Source: an uncultured Tissierellia bacterium (lineage in GTDB: Bacteria; Bacillota; Clostridia; Tissierellales; Peptoniphilaceae). From it: DNA of 13,415 nt. The position numbers and the translations under genes are program-made. The stretch spans positions 1-13,415 of the forward strand of contig CABTWE010000013.1 of NCBI GenBank assembly GCA_902488465.1. The letters run 5' to 3'. The notes beneath the pieces are model-generated. The model had not been told where the DNA came from and searched no databases. It saw nothing but the letters and a program-made list of their open reading frames with translations. Shown here in pieces: positions 6,114-13,415 of this stretch (position 1 is the stretch's first letter; each line of letters opens with the position of its first letter).

Positions 6114-9100
6114 TTATTCGTAAGCTTTTAGTGAACTTACCATATCTATTGACTTCAGTCTCTTCCTTACAATAAACTCTACAACGAATGTGAAGAAGAA
6201 ACTTATTAGTGCCGAGTACATATACGGTCTGAATGATATGATTGTGTTTAAAATTATATTGTCCGGCGGAAGGATCTCCGCAACTGCAATTAGCATTCCC
6301 CATCCCACGAGGAACCCGACAAGTATGCCTATAACCGTCAATATATAAGTTTCCCGGTAAACGTACTCGGAAAGTTCTTTGTTTGTAAAACCCAAGACTT
6401 TAATTGTCGAAAGTTCTCTTTTTCTTTCTTCTATATTAATGTTCGATAGATTATATAGAACAACCATCGCAAGAATCGAGGAGCAGATGATGATTATATA
6501 AACAACCGCCGCAACTGATGCCGTCCAGTTATCTATAGCCATTTTGCCCTCCGTGAAATCGACAACGCTCAAAATGGATTTATTCTTTCTCAAACCCGCA
6601 ATGAGCTCATCTTTTTTCGACTCGTCATTTAATTTGATATAGTACGAATTGGTTTCATATTTTTTGTTAAAAGTTTCTTCGTAAGTCTTTTTTGTCATGA
6701 ATACAAAGTGACCAATATAGTTATCCACAACTCCGTCAGGTTTAATTCTCGTTTCTACAAGGTCCGAATCGCGAAGCTCAATGTCTGTTTTATCCTTTGG
6801 CCTGATTTCATCAAGCTTCTTTGTAATCATTATGCCGTCAAGGTTATAATGTATATCCTTTTTGAATTGCTTTTCTACAAATAAGTCGATATATTCAGTA
6901 AATTCTTTTTCATTTTCCGGAACTACAAGCACTACTTGTTGATCACGTCCGTTTTCGTTTTCGTATGTGAAACTTTGAGTGTATGCGTTCATATACCCCT
7001 TCACGTCGTCGCTCTTTAAGAATTTTACATAATCATCTTTTCCTTCATCCCCGAGCATTTCGTCGGTAACAATTTGAAAATCGTATTTCATAATCTTATC
7101 AAACTGACGCGATTCAATTCCTCCGAGTGCTTCTCTCAAGCTGAAGCCAAGGAATAAAAGGCCCGTACATCCTGCAATGCCGAAGATTGTCATAAACATT
7201 CTCGATTTATATCTGAAGACATTTCTCATCGTTACTTTGCCGATAAAACCAAGCCTGTCCCAAATAAATTTGATTCTTTCAATAAGCATCTTTTTAACTT
7301 TTTTCGGTGGTTTCGGTCGCATAAGAGATGCCGCATTTTCTCTTAATGAAGAGAGCACAACACTTAATGTGGCAACCATATTTACCATAACTCCGAAAAG
7401 TATCGCGACTATATTTATGAACGGATTTACAATTCCGGTCAGTTCTTTTATAACAAAACTTGCTGAGTATGCGTGATAGATTATTTTCGGAAGAAGTATC
7501 GAGCCAAATGTCGCTCCTATGATACCGCCGACAAGACTTGAAATAAGACCGTACGAAATATATTTCATCGATATGCTTGCTGTCGAAAATCCAAGTGCTT
7601 TATATGTGCCGATTTCAATTCTCTTTTCTTCGACCATTCTCGTCATTGTGGTGAGCGAAACAAGGATTGCAACAAAGAAGAAGAAGAGCGGGAAAATCCA
7701 GCTGACCACGTCGAGCTTGTGCGATGAATCGATCATAAAGAACAAACTGTCGTTGTCCTTTCTCGTTTCAACTTTGAACTTCGGTTCTTTCAACTTGTCG
7801 ATCATTTCCTTTGCGTCATTTATTTTCTTTTCGCCGTCATCTAGAGTTTTGAGGACTTCCTCTTTTTTTGAAATAAATTTTTCGTTGTTTTCGTTGTATT
7901 TCTTTTCTCCATCTTGGAGCTCGACTTTCGCCTTTCGAATTTTTTCATTTGCATCTTTGAGCTCACGATTCAAAGTTGTTCTGCCGTCTGCAAGGTCCAG
8001 TTCAGCTTTTTTCAGCTTGTCCTTGTTTTTGTCAATTTCAGCTTTCCCTTTTTCGAGTTCTTTTTTTGCGTCATCCAACTTTTCTTTATTACTATTTAGC
8101 TCTACCTCAGCCGCTTCAATCTTCGAAAGACCTTCTTCTATTTTATTTTTATTTACTTCGAGCTCAGCTTCCTTTGACTTAACTTCTTCTAAACCTGCTG
8201 TAGCTTCATCTTTTTTCTTTAAAACCTCAGCAAGCTTATAGTCTTCCTCAACATGTGAAAGATTTGCTTCCGTTTTCTTTTGAATTGCATCGTTTAATTG
8301 TGATTCAATTCCTTCGATCTCGGCAAGTGCACCTTCAAGCTTTGTCTTGTTTTCCGTAATTGCAAGAAGACCTGCTGCAACTTTTTCCTTGTTTTCAGTG
8401 AGTTCTTGTTTCTTTTCTTGAAGACCGCTATTTTTTACAGCTTCGTTGTATTTTTGAAGGCCGTCATCATATTCTTTTTTACCCGTTAAATACTTATCTT
8501 CTGCATCTTTGAGTTTCTTTTTGCCGTCTTCAATTTCCTTTGCTCCGTCCGCCAATTTTTTATTCGCATCCGCCGTCTTTGTTTTCAGTTCATTTTCAGC
8601 ATCCGCCAATTTCTTTTTGCCATCCTCGAGCTTTTTCTTTGCGTCGGCAAGCTTGTCTTCAGCGTCTTTTAGTTCTTTTCTACCGTTTCTTATATCCATT
8701 GACGCATCATCTATTTTCTTCTGATTCTTATTTTTTATTTCTGCAAACTTGATGCTTGCTCTCGGTTCCAAAATTTCAATCGCATCACTTTTTTTCACGG
8801 ATGTAATGTTTTCGTATTTGTCGGAATCCGAATTCACTCCCTCGGTGTTTTTGAATGTATATTTTACAAATGAAAATACATCCTTGTCGAAGTTTTCTTT
8901 CGTGACATAAGCAACAGTCTCGATTGTCCCTGTTGAAATTTCCGAAACACCTTTGTTTGCTTGAATAAGATAATCGGTGGAAATGACCTTGCCGACAACT
9001 GTGAACTCATATGTCTTCAAATCATTTCTGTCTTTGTCTTCCTTTAGCTTATCCGACTCTCTTTCGAACTTTATCTTTTGTCCGATTTTAATTCCGTCTG

Positions 9101-9578
9101 TTTTCGGAGTGAATTCAATTGCAATTTCCCCGAATTTTTCCGGAAGTCTGCCTTCTTTTATCTCCGGCACCGAAATTTTATCGGAAAGACTCGACACTCT
9201 AAAGTTGATTTTTTCATGACCTAAACTTATATCGGTGTAATATCCCGTCTCCATCTCCTTTATGCCCTTGATATTTCTGAGTGCTTCCATATCTTCTTCA
9301 TTTATACCTACCGGACTGGAAATACGTAGGTCATACATTTTTTGATCTACAATATGGTGCTCGATGCTGTCACGCATCTTCGGGCCCGTTACCTTTAGGC
9401 CAACAAGAATAAACACTCCGAGTGCAGTCATAATAAGAATCGAAAGAAATCTTTTCCACGTATTTGAGATTTCTCTTAAAATATCCTTTAGATGAGCATT
9501 TTTTAAACGACTTTTGTTCTTGGTGCCGCCTCTTAACTTTTTATCATCTTTTTTTGAAGTATCCATATTTTTTACCAT
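6114..9578 (-). CDS. FtsX-type ABC exporter permease with large extracytoplasmic coiled coil
   Basis: This is the membrane subunit (1154 aa) of a MacB-like exporter or mechanotransmission ABC system. One helix at about 44-64 is followed by an extracytoplasmic domain (about 65-284), then a Lys/Glu/Asp/Ala-rich coiled coil at about 285-600 with recurring phrases such as DAEDKLADAKKKLEDG. Three helices (about 626-645, 676-699, 720-744) form the first FtsX unit, with the cytoplasmic motif EEKRIEIGTYKALGF (650-664). The second unit has helices near 794-812, 1019-1043, 1078-1102 and 1119-1137, with ERKRELSTIKVLGF (1051-1064). ATG at 9576-9578 overlaps the ATPase stop by 7 bases (ATGGTAA) and has no good ribosome binding site, so coupled translation is likely; a second ATG four codons on is an alternative. 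The substrate is unknown: antimicrobial peptides, lipids or the product of the upstream ligases are all possible. Confidence 0.9.
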   Translation of the reverse strand: MVKNMDTSKKDDKKLRGGTKNKSRLKNAHLKDILREISNTWKRFLSILIMTALGVFILVGLKVTGPKMRDSIEHHIVDQKMYDLRISSPVGINEEDMEALRNIKGIKEMETGYYTDISLGHEKINFRVSSLSDKISVPEIKEGRLPEKFGEIAIEFTPKTDGIKIGQKIKFERESDKLKEDKDRNDLKTYEFTVVGKVISTDYLIQANKGVSEISTGTIETVAYVTKENFDKDVFSFVKYTFKNTEGVNSDSDKYENITSVKKSDAIEILEPRASIKFAEIKNKNQKKIDDASMDIRNGRKELKDAEDKLADAKKKLEDGKKKLADAENELKTKTADANKKLADGAKEIEDGKKKLKDAEDKYLTGKKEYDDGLQKYNEAVKNSGLQEKKQELTENKEKVAAGLLAITENKTKLEGALAEIEGIESQLNDAIQKKTEANLSHVEEDYKLAEVLKKKDEATAGLEEVKSKEAELEVNKNKIEEGLSKIEAAEVELNSNKEKLDDAKKELEKGKAEIDKNKDKLKKAELDLADGRTTLNRELKDANEKIRKAKVELQDGEKKYNENNEKFISKKEEVLKTLDDGEKKINDAKEMIDKLKEPKFKVETRKDNDSLFFMIDSSHKLDVVSWIFPLFFFFVAILVSLTTMTRMVEEKRIEIGTYKALGFSTASISMKYISYGLISSLVGGIIGATFGSILLPKIIYHAYSASFVIKELTGIVNPFINIVAILFGVMVNMVATLSVVLSSLRENAASLMRPKPPKKVKKMLIERIKFIWDRLGFIGKVTMRNVFRYKSRMFMTIFGIAGCTGLLFLGFSLREALGGIESRQFDKIMKYDFQIVTDEMLGDEGKDDYVKFLKSDDVKGYMNAYTQSFTYENENGRDQQVVLVVPENEKEFTEYIDLFVEKQFKKDIHYNLDGIMITKKLDEIRPKDKTDIELRDSDLVETRIKPDGVVDNYIGHFVFMTKKTYEETFNKKYETNSYYIKLNDESKKDELIAGLRKNKSILSVVDFTEGKMAIDNWTASVAAVVYIIIICSSILAMVVLYNLSNINIEERKRELSTIKVLGFTNKELSEYVYRETYILTVIGILVGFLVGWGMLIAVAEILPPDNIILNTIISFRPYMYSALISFFFTFVVEFIVRKRLKSIDMVSSLKAYE

Positions 9579-10270
9579 TCTATAGTATCAATACTTACCG
9601 GATTTTTATTAACAGTTATATTTCTCGTCTTTGCGTCCCAAATCTCTATAACTCTGTCCGCAATAGGCGTTATGGCTGTGTTATGCGTTATGATTACAAC
9701 TGTCGTACCCCATTCTCTTGACATGTCTTGCAGCAGTTTCAAAACAGATTTACCTGTGTGATAATCAAGAGCACCTGTCGGTTCATCGCAAAGAAGAATT
9801 GCCGGTTTTTTCGATAATGCACGTGCAATTGCAACTCTTTGTTGCTCTCCACCGGAAAGCTCTGACGGAAAATTGTTCATTCTGCCTTCAAGACCTACGG
9901 ATTTCAAAATTTCTTCTGCCGGTATCGAGTCTTTTACAATTTGGCTTGCGAGCTCTACATTTTCCTTCGCCGAAAGATTTGTGACAAGATTATAAAATTG
10001 AAATACAAATCCAATTTTATATCTTCTATAATTTGTAAGTTCCTTGTCGGTGGCGTTTGAAATGTCCACACCGTCAACAATAATCTGTCCGCTGTCCGCC
10101 CGGTCCATTCCGCCTAAAATATTTAAAACTGTCGACTTCCCTGCACCTGAAGGTCCGACAATAACAGCCAACTCACCCTTTTCTATACCGAAAGAAATGT
10201 GATCATTCGCATAAATCTTGCTCTCACCCTTTCCGTATGTCTTTACTATATCTTTTACTTCAGCAAACAT
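9572..10270 (-). CDS. ABC transporter ATP-binding protein, MacB/LolD type
   Basis: This is the cytoplasmic ATPase that partners the FtsX-type permease (232 aa, normal for the family). It has Walker A GPSGAGKST (39-47), Q-loop Q91 (FVFQFYNL), signature LSGGEQQR (138-145), Walker B ILLCDEP (158-164), the D-loop (GALD) and switch His186. The FQFYNLVTNLSAKENV stretch is the typical MacB/LolD/FtsE-like form. It starts at ATG 10268-10270 with GGAGG seven bases upstream, 15 bases after the ATP-grasp gene, and its last codons overlap the permease start. The family usually exports or extracts substrates from the membrane or extracytoplasmic face; the substrate here is not known. Confidence 0.95.
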   Translation of the reverse strand: MFAEVKDIVKTYGKGESKIYANDHISFGIEKGELAVIVGPSGAGKSTVLNILGGMDRADSGQIIVDGVDISNATDKELTNYRRYKIGFVFQFYNLVTNLSAKENVELASQIVKDSIPAEEILKSVGLEGRMNNFPSELSGGEQQRVAIARALSKKPAILLCDEPTGALDYHTGKSVLKLLQDMSREWGTTVVIITHNTAITPIADRVIEIWDAKTRNITVNKNPVSIDTIEW

Positions 10271-10285
10271 TTTATTGCCTCCAAA

Positions 10286-11602
10286 TTATCTTTTGTACTT
10301 TATCCCCGGTGCCGCAACATATTCCATTGCCGAACCGATAATATCATGAAGTCCCATCCTTGCGTAAACTCCACTGAACTCTTCCATATAACAGAAAAGT
10401 CCAATCATATTACGCCTCTTAGTCAAGCTGAACTTGTCGCCGTCAATCTTTAAATAAGGAAGCTCCTTCGGTGTAACGAACTCTTGATAAATATAATCCG
10501 TATTGAAATTTTCTTTTGCCGTCTTTATGAATTCCTCTTCACTCATGCTTCTTCCGGTGTAAACACCTCTTGCAGCATTTAAATCAGTCGGCTTAAAAAT
10601 ATATTTATCCTTATTTTTTACAATTTTCTCAAAAAATTGTTCGTCGCCTTCAAAGCGTGCAGTGAATGGAATGTGTTTTTTTACAAACTCATTCTCTTCT
10701 TCTGTTAAAATCTTTTTCGTTTCATCCATGTGAACAACGCTGAAAAACACTTTATTGTGAACAACCTGACTCCTAAAAGAACCCACATAAACCGCAGCGT
10801 CATTTAAATATGCTTCGATAAAAGCAGCCGAATCGTCTCGTCTTCTCATTAAATCACTCATAACAACGCGTCTGTAGACAAGATCAATCTCCTCACCGTC
10901 AGCGATCAACTTGTTCTTTTCTCTATCATAATCCAAATTTGAAATATCTTCAATAATACATTTTATTCCATTTTTTTCAAAATGATCTTTAAACATCAAA
11001 AACTCGTCCGGTGTGCCGGTATCGTTGAAGTCTGCGATCAAAACATTCTTTGGCATTATGCCCTTTATATCTTTGTAAAGTGAGATTATTTTCTTTACCC
11101 AAGTGTCAAAAAGTTCATATCTCGAAAAATTCCAATTTAAATCTTCGAAAATCTTAGACTCCAAAAGAAGGCTTGCAACCGCATAGTCCTCGAGCATCGC
11201 AGAAGTACCGTCAGTATTTATCTCACAAAATCCGAAATCCTCATATCCGTTGTAAAAAATGTCAAACCTCGACATCGGAACCGGCATACTATAGCCTGGG
11301 TCATGTAAAATTAGTTTTTCTACAAAATCACCGTAATTGAAAAGCTTTCTGTAGCTCTCTTCTTCGACATATTTCTTCGTGACCTTCTTTACAATCGACA
11401 TAGTCTCCTTTGCAATTCGCCTGAACACTTCCTCATCCTTATCAGAAATCAAAAGCGGCTGATATTCAAACGGAATCGGCTTTCCTTTATACAAAAACTT
11501 CCTCTTTATGCATTCTTCCAAAAGACGCTTGTAATCCGAAACATACTCGTCTTTTGACATTGCCGCATCCAAATAATCTTTTAAATCTTTATCGCTATAC
11601 AT
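10286..11602 (-). CDS. Circularly permuted ATP-grasp ligase, glutathionylspermidine synthase-like
   Basis: This is a likely ATP-dependent carboxylate-amine ligase (438 aa) of the GSP_synth / circularly permuted ATP-grasp group. Visible motifs are RFDIFYNG (112-119) and CEINTDGTSAM (126-136), which resemble the metal/ATP acidic site near the start of such synthetases. Next come VYRR (242-245) and the HNK of a substrate/ATP loop (282-284). FKPTDLNAARGVYTG (336-350) has the ATP-binding Lys337 and glycine loop, and YQEF is at 372-375. It lacks the N-terminal amidase domain of E. coli Gss (about 619 aa). Start ATG at 11600-11602 has GAGGGG upstream, 15 bases after the glutamate-cysteine ligase homologue. 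That pairing suggests it extends a gamma-glutamyl product with an amine or amino acid, but the substrate is not shown by the sequence. A peptidoglycan or polyamine ligase role is the alternative. Confidence 0.8.
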   Translation of the reverse strand: MYSDKDLKDYLDAAMSKDEYVSDYKRLLEECIKRKFLYKGKPIPFEYQPLLISDKDEEVFRRIAKETMSIVKKVTKKYVEEESYRKLFNYGDFVEKLILHDPGYSMPVPMSRFDIFYNGYEDFGFCEINTDGTSAMLEDYAVASLLLESKIFEDLNWNFSRYELFDTWVKKIISLYKDIKGIMPKNVLIADFNDTGTPDEFLMFKDHFEKNGIKCIIEDISNLDYDREKNKLIADGEEIDLVYRRVVMSDLMRRRDDSAAFIEAYLNDAAVYVGSFRSQVVHNKVFFSVVHMDETKKILTEEENEFVKKHIPFTARFEGDEQFFEKIVKNKDKYIFKPTDLNAARGVYTGRSMSEEEFIKTAKENFNTDYIYQEFVTPKELPYLKIDGDKFSLTKRRNMIGLFCYMEEFSGVYARMGLHDIIGSAMEYVAAPGIKYKR

Positions 11603-11617
11603 ATAATCCCCTCAATC

Positions 11618-12925
11618 CTAACATCCTGTCTTCAATTCCTTCATTGAAGTGTGCGGAACCGTTTTAACTCTGTTTATCTCAATCGCTTCTTTTACATTAT
11701 AAGTTCTGTTATAAATCTCAAGCTGTTTGTTTCTTAAAGTATTTCCTTCCATCAAAGGCACAATCTTTTGAAGTGCCTTTCTATCATAATCATTCACATC
11801 AAGTGCCGAAAGAATCTCCTCTCCCCATCTTGAAATCTTCTTGCCCATTAACTTTGCTTGCGGACCCTTTTTATATATTTCTTCTCTTGAACGCAAATGT
11901 TCCTTGTAAGTCATATCTCCCAAAAGATTCCACATGCGATCAAGATTGTCGTCGTTGTAAAAAATATTATTTATAAGTGCAACCGCCCCGACATTATATG
12001 GCCATGGAAGCGAATCTATCATCCTTATCTCAATGAATTTCTTCGTTCGAACGTCAAAAAACACCATAGTTAAAAGATGTTCCAGCTTCTCCAAATCAAA
12101 ATCATCGCCTATTGCCTCGCCGATTGTTCCGTCAAAACGCTTAAACTCACCTTGTTCCAAAGTGAAAATCGCATCGGTTGCAAGAATTTTATTCGCATAA
12201 TCCTTGTAAGAAAAATCCGGTCTGAACGCACGTTCCAAAACTCCTGTCCTTGCCGGATCAGTATTTTCCCAAATCTTAGCACGATATGCATAAATATCCA
12301 AAGGACGATTTTCTTTGAAAGCCACATTGTCAAAAAGAGTATATAAAATATTTGTAAGCCTTGTTGCCATACCGTATTTTCTGGAATAATCTCTCTCATT
12401 GTGAAAATCAATCGAACATTGTAGACTCGTCGTGCCCTTCATCATAAGGTGACTTAATTTCCCATGCTTTTTGAAATAATCAAACATAGCATAATATCTT
12501 TCTTTAGGGAGAATCTCGTAGTCTTCAATTCTGCTCACCGGTTGAAACGGAACAGTGTAAAGCCCGTTTCCATATTTATCAATCTCCGGAAGAATTAAAT
12601 CATAAAAATCTAAAATTCCGGCTTCAATAGTCTTAACACACCTCTTTTGTTTTGAAGAAAACTCGATTTGTCCGCCCGGCTCAGTCGAAATGCTGAACTC
12701 GCCCTTTTTGCACGACAAAATTTTGCCCTCTTCTATGTGTGGTTCAAAACCTTGATTCTTCACCAAATCATTAAAAATATCCTGAGTTCCGCCATTGTCA
12801 AAATAACCGACCGCCCTTCCGTCTTCTTTTAAAATTAAGTGCTCGCATTCAACTCCGAGATTTTCTTCAGTCTCCGGCTTCTCGCCGCTCTCTATATAAT
12901 TTATAACAAAATCTGGTTTATCCAT
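11618..12925 (-). CDS. Plant-type glutamate-cysteine ligase homologue (GCS2 family)
   Basis: This protein (435 aa) probably forms a gamma-glutamyl bond to cysteine or a related amine using ATP. Family motifs, in order: GVECEHLIL (24-32) with the metal-binding glutamates E26 and E28; TEPGGQIEFSS (81-91); MMKGTTSLQCSIDF (161-174), matching the family's TxSxQ-x-DF block; DPARTGVLERAF (223-234), close to the plant-type DPxRTG; and HLLTMVFFDVRTKKFIEIR (283-301). These match plant/proteobacterial GshA and actinobacterial EgtA rather than the GshF fusion more often seen in Gram-positive bacteria. Start ATG at 12923-12925 has AAGGAGA about six bases upstream. It is the first gene of the four-gene cluster and diverges from the tRNA-Leu promoter. 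Its own promoter is unclear: a weak TTGTCA lies at 12966-12971. Cysteine as acceptor is inferred from the family. Confidence 0.85.
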   Translation of the reverse strand: MDKPDFVINYIESGEKPETEENLGVECEHLILKEDGRAVGYFDNGGTQDIFNDLVKNQGFEPHIEEGKILSCKKGEFSISTEPGGQIEFSSKQKRCVKTIEAGILDFYDLILPEIDKYGNGLYTVPFQPVSRIEDYEILPKERYYAMFDYFKKHGKLSHLMMKGTTSLQCSIDFHNERDYSRKYGMATRLTNILYTLFDNVAFKENRPLDIYAYRAKIWENTDPARTGVLERAFRPDFSYKDYANKILATDAIFTLEQGEFKRFDGTIGEAIGDDFDLEKLEHLLTMVFFDVRTKKFIEIRMIDSLPWPYNVGAVALINNIFYNDDNLDRMWNLLGDMTYKEHLRSREEIYKKGPQAKLMGKKISRWGEEILSALDVNDYDRKALQKIVPLMEGNTLRNKQLEIYNRTYNVKEAIEINRVKTVPHTSMKELKTGC

Positions 12926-12964
12926 AAAATCTCCTTACAAAATTAAAATATTTTTAAAAAAAGC

Positions 12965-12993
12965 TTGACAAAATAAATTTCTTATGCTACAAT
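12965..12993 (+). promoter_or_regulatory. Promoter of tRNA-Leu
   Basis: A perfect -35 box TTGACA (12965-12970) is followed after 17 bases by TACAAT (12988-12993), one base off the -10 consensus. A/T tracts just upstream (about 12940-12962) resemble an UP element, usual for stable-RNA promoters. The start site would be near 12999-13001, about 87 bases before the tRNA. The element overlaps the upstream region of the divergent ligase operon. Confidence 0.85.
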
Positions 12994-13086
12994 TAAAAAT
13001 GTTGGTTGAAGAAATTCATACCTACCTAATATATGCCCATTTGATTGCGATTTTAAGCGGCATAACGTGTTAGAAATAAAAAATAT

Positions 13087-13171
13087 GCGGATGTGGCGGA
13101 ACTGGCAGACGCGCATGGTTGAGGGCCATGTGTTTCACGACGTGGGGGTTCAAATCCCTTCATCCGCACCA
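13087..13171 (+). tRNA. tRNA-Leu, anticodon GAG
   Basis: A full cloverleaf is visible. The acceptor stem is GCGGATG (13087-13093) with CATCCGC (13161-13167), then discriminator A and encoded CCA (13169-13171). The D-stem is GCG/CGC. The anticodon stem is CATGG (13114-13118) with CCATG (13126-13130) around the loop TTGAGGG, giving anticodon GAG at 13121-13123 (reads CUC and CUU). The 13-base variable arm is typical of a class II tRNA, and the T arm loop is TTCAAAT (13149-13155) with two G-U pairs in its stem. It stands alone, with its own promoter and terminator. Confidence 0.97.
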
Positions 13172-13175
13172 AAAC

Positions 13176-13205
13176 AAAAGCTTCGGCATGTGCCGGAGCT
13201 TTTTT
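13176..13205 (+). terminator. Intrinsic terminator of tRNA-Leu
   Basis: The stem AAAAGCTTCGGC (13176-13187) pairs with GCCGGAGCTTTT (13192-13203, one G-U), with loop ATGT, and ends in a run of six T (13200-13205). It begins five bases after the tRNA CCA end. Confidence 0.92.
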
Positions 13206-13346
13206 CGTGTTTATAAAAAATAAAAGTGTTTATAAGATTTTATTTTTACATATTAAATCCGATTATTAAGATTTGTCAGCGAGACATCGTTGTTCCTATC
13301 GTCACAACGTATGCCTGTCGTTACAGATGCGTTCAATTGTAAAAGC
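13206..13346. other. Intergenic spacer without a recognisable gene
   Basis: The stretch lies between two opposed terminators. I see no ORF with a ribosome binding site. The only structure is a 10-base direct repeat GTGTTTATAA at 13207-13216 and 13226-13235 in AT-rich DNA. Confidence 0.6.
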
Positions 13347-13371
13347 AAAAAAGAACCGGTGTTGCCGGTTC
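13347..13371 (-). terminator. Intrinsic terminator for a minus-strand gene beyond the right edge
   Basis: Read on the minus strand, GAACCGG pairs with CCGGTTC (13365-13371 with 13353-13359) around a five-base loop and is followed at once by six T (complement of 13347-13352) and a second short T-run. The gene it ends must start to the right of the window; the repeat copy at 13384 lies between them. Confidence 0.8.
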
Positions 13372-13383
13372 ATATTTAAAGTT

Positions 13384-13415
13384 CCACAAATTTGCGAGGA
13401 ATTTTCGATGAGAAA
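13384..13415. repeat. Dispersed inverted repeat element (right copy, cut by window edge)
   Basis: The last 32 bases begin CCACAAATTTGC and end GATGAGAAA. They align with 37-67 of the left element in the same orientation: 27 identical columns of 33, including ATTTGC, ATTTT and GATGAGAAA. The remainder of the element is outside the window. Confidence 0.7.

Noticed and set aside
7519..8241. Plus-strand open frame of 240 codons, Ser/Phe-rich
   Set aside because: It is the antisense of the Lys/Glu-rich coiled coil of the permease gene; codons such as GAA and AAA read as TTC and TTT on the other strand. It has no ribosome binding site and no recognisable domain.
12934..12971. Minus-strand promoter for the ligase operon (TTGTCA with TATTTT or TTTTAA)
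   Set aside because: Neither -10 candidate is good at an acceptable spacing. A promoter must exist nearby, but I cannot place it.
13000..13086. T-box or other riboswitch before tRNA-Leu
   Set aside because: No T-box bulge sequence or specifier arrangement is visible, and the downstream gene is a tRNA rather than an aminoacylation or amino acid gene.

Overview
The window reads as a low-GC, anaerobe-like Gram-positive chromosome segment, most likely Firmicutes and perhaps a Tissierellia/Peptoniphilaceae-type coccus (low confidence). The supporting signs are AT-rich intergenic DNA, strong AGGAGG-type ribosome binding sites, a lipoprotein-anchored oligopeptide binding protein, near-consensus sigma-A promoters, and a tRNA gene with encoded CCA. 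All nine protein genes lie on the minus strand; the only plus-strand gene is a tRNA-Leu.

Reading in the direction of transcription (right to left), the first unit begins near 12925. It is a tight four-gene cluster: a plant-type glutamate-cysteine ligase homologue (11618-12925), a stand-alone circularly permuted ATP-grasp ligase related to the synthetase half of glutathionylspermidine synthase (10286-11602), an ABC ATPase of the MacB/LolD type (9572-10270), and a 1154-residue FtsX-type permease with a roughly 310-residue extracytoplasmic coiled coil (6114-9578). Gaps are 15 and 15 bases and the last pair overlaps by 7 bases, so this is very probably one operon. The two ligases together could make a gamma-glutamyl thiol or amide (gamma-Glu-Cys-X). 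The product and its link to the exporter are not known, and this is the most interesting part of the window.

The second unit is a complete oppABCDF oligopeptide importer (5958 down to 175). It starts from a textbook promoter (TTGACA, 17 bases, TATAAT) at 6009-6037. A 5' hairpin lies at the predicted transcript start, and a long hairpin separates oppA from oppB, which fits stronger expression of the binding protein than of the membrane complex. OppA is a lipoprotein with an acidic, repeat-containing linker. OppB and OppC form the channel. OppD and OppF are the ATPases, both with the C-terminal cysteine cluster of their family.

At the right, divergent from the first unit, a consensus promoter drives tRNA-Leu(GAG), which ends at a strong intrinsic terminator. 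A second terminator faces the other way at 13347-13371 and serves a gene beyond the right edge.

Both ends of the window carry copies of one dispersed repeat. The left copy (37-172) is whole: an imperfect inverted repeat of about 136 bases lying directly behind oppF. The right copy begins at 13384 and is cut by the window edge after 32 bases.
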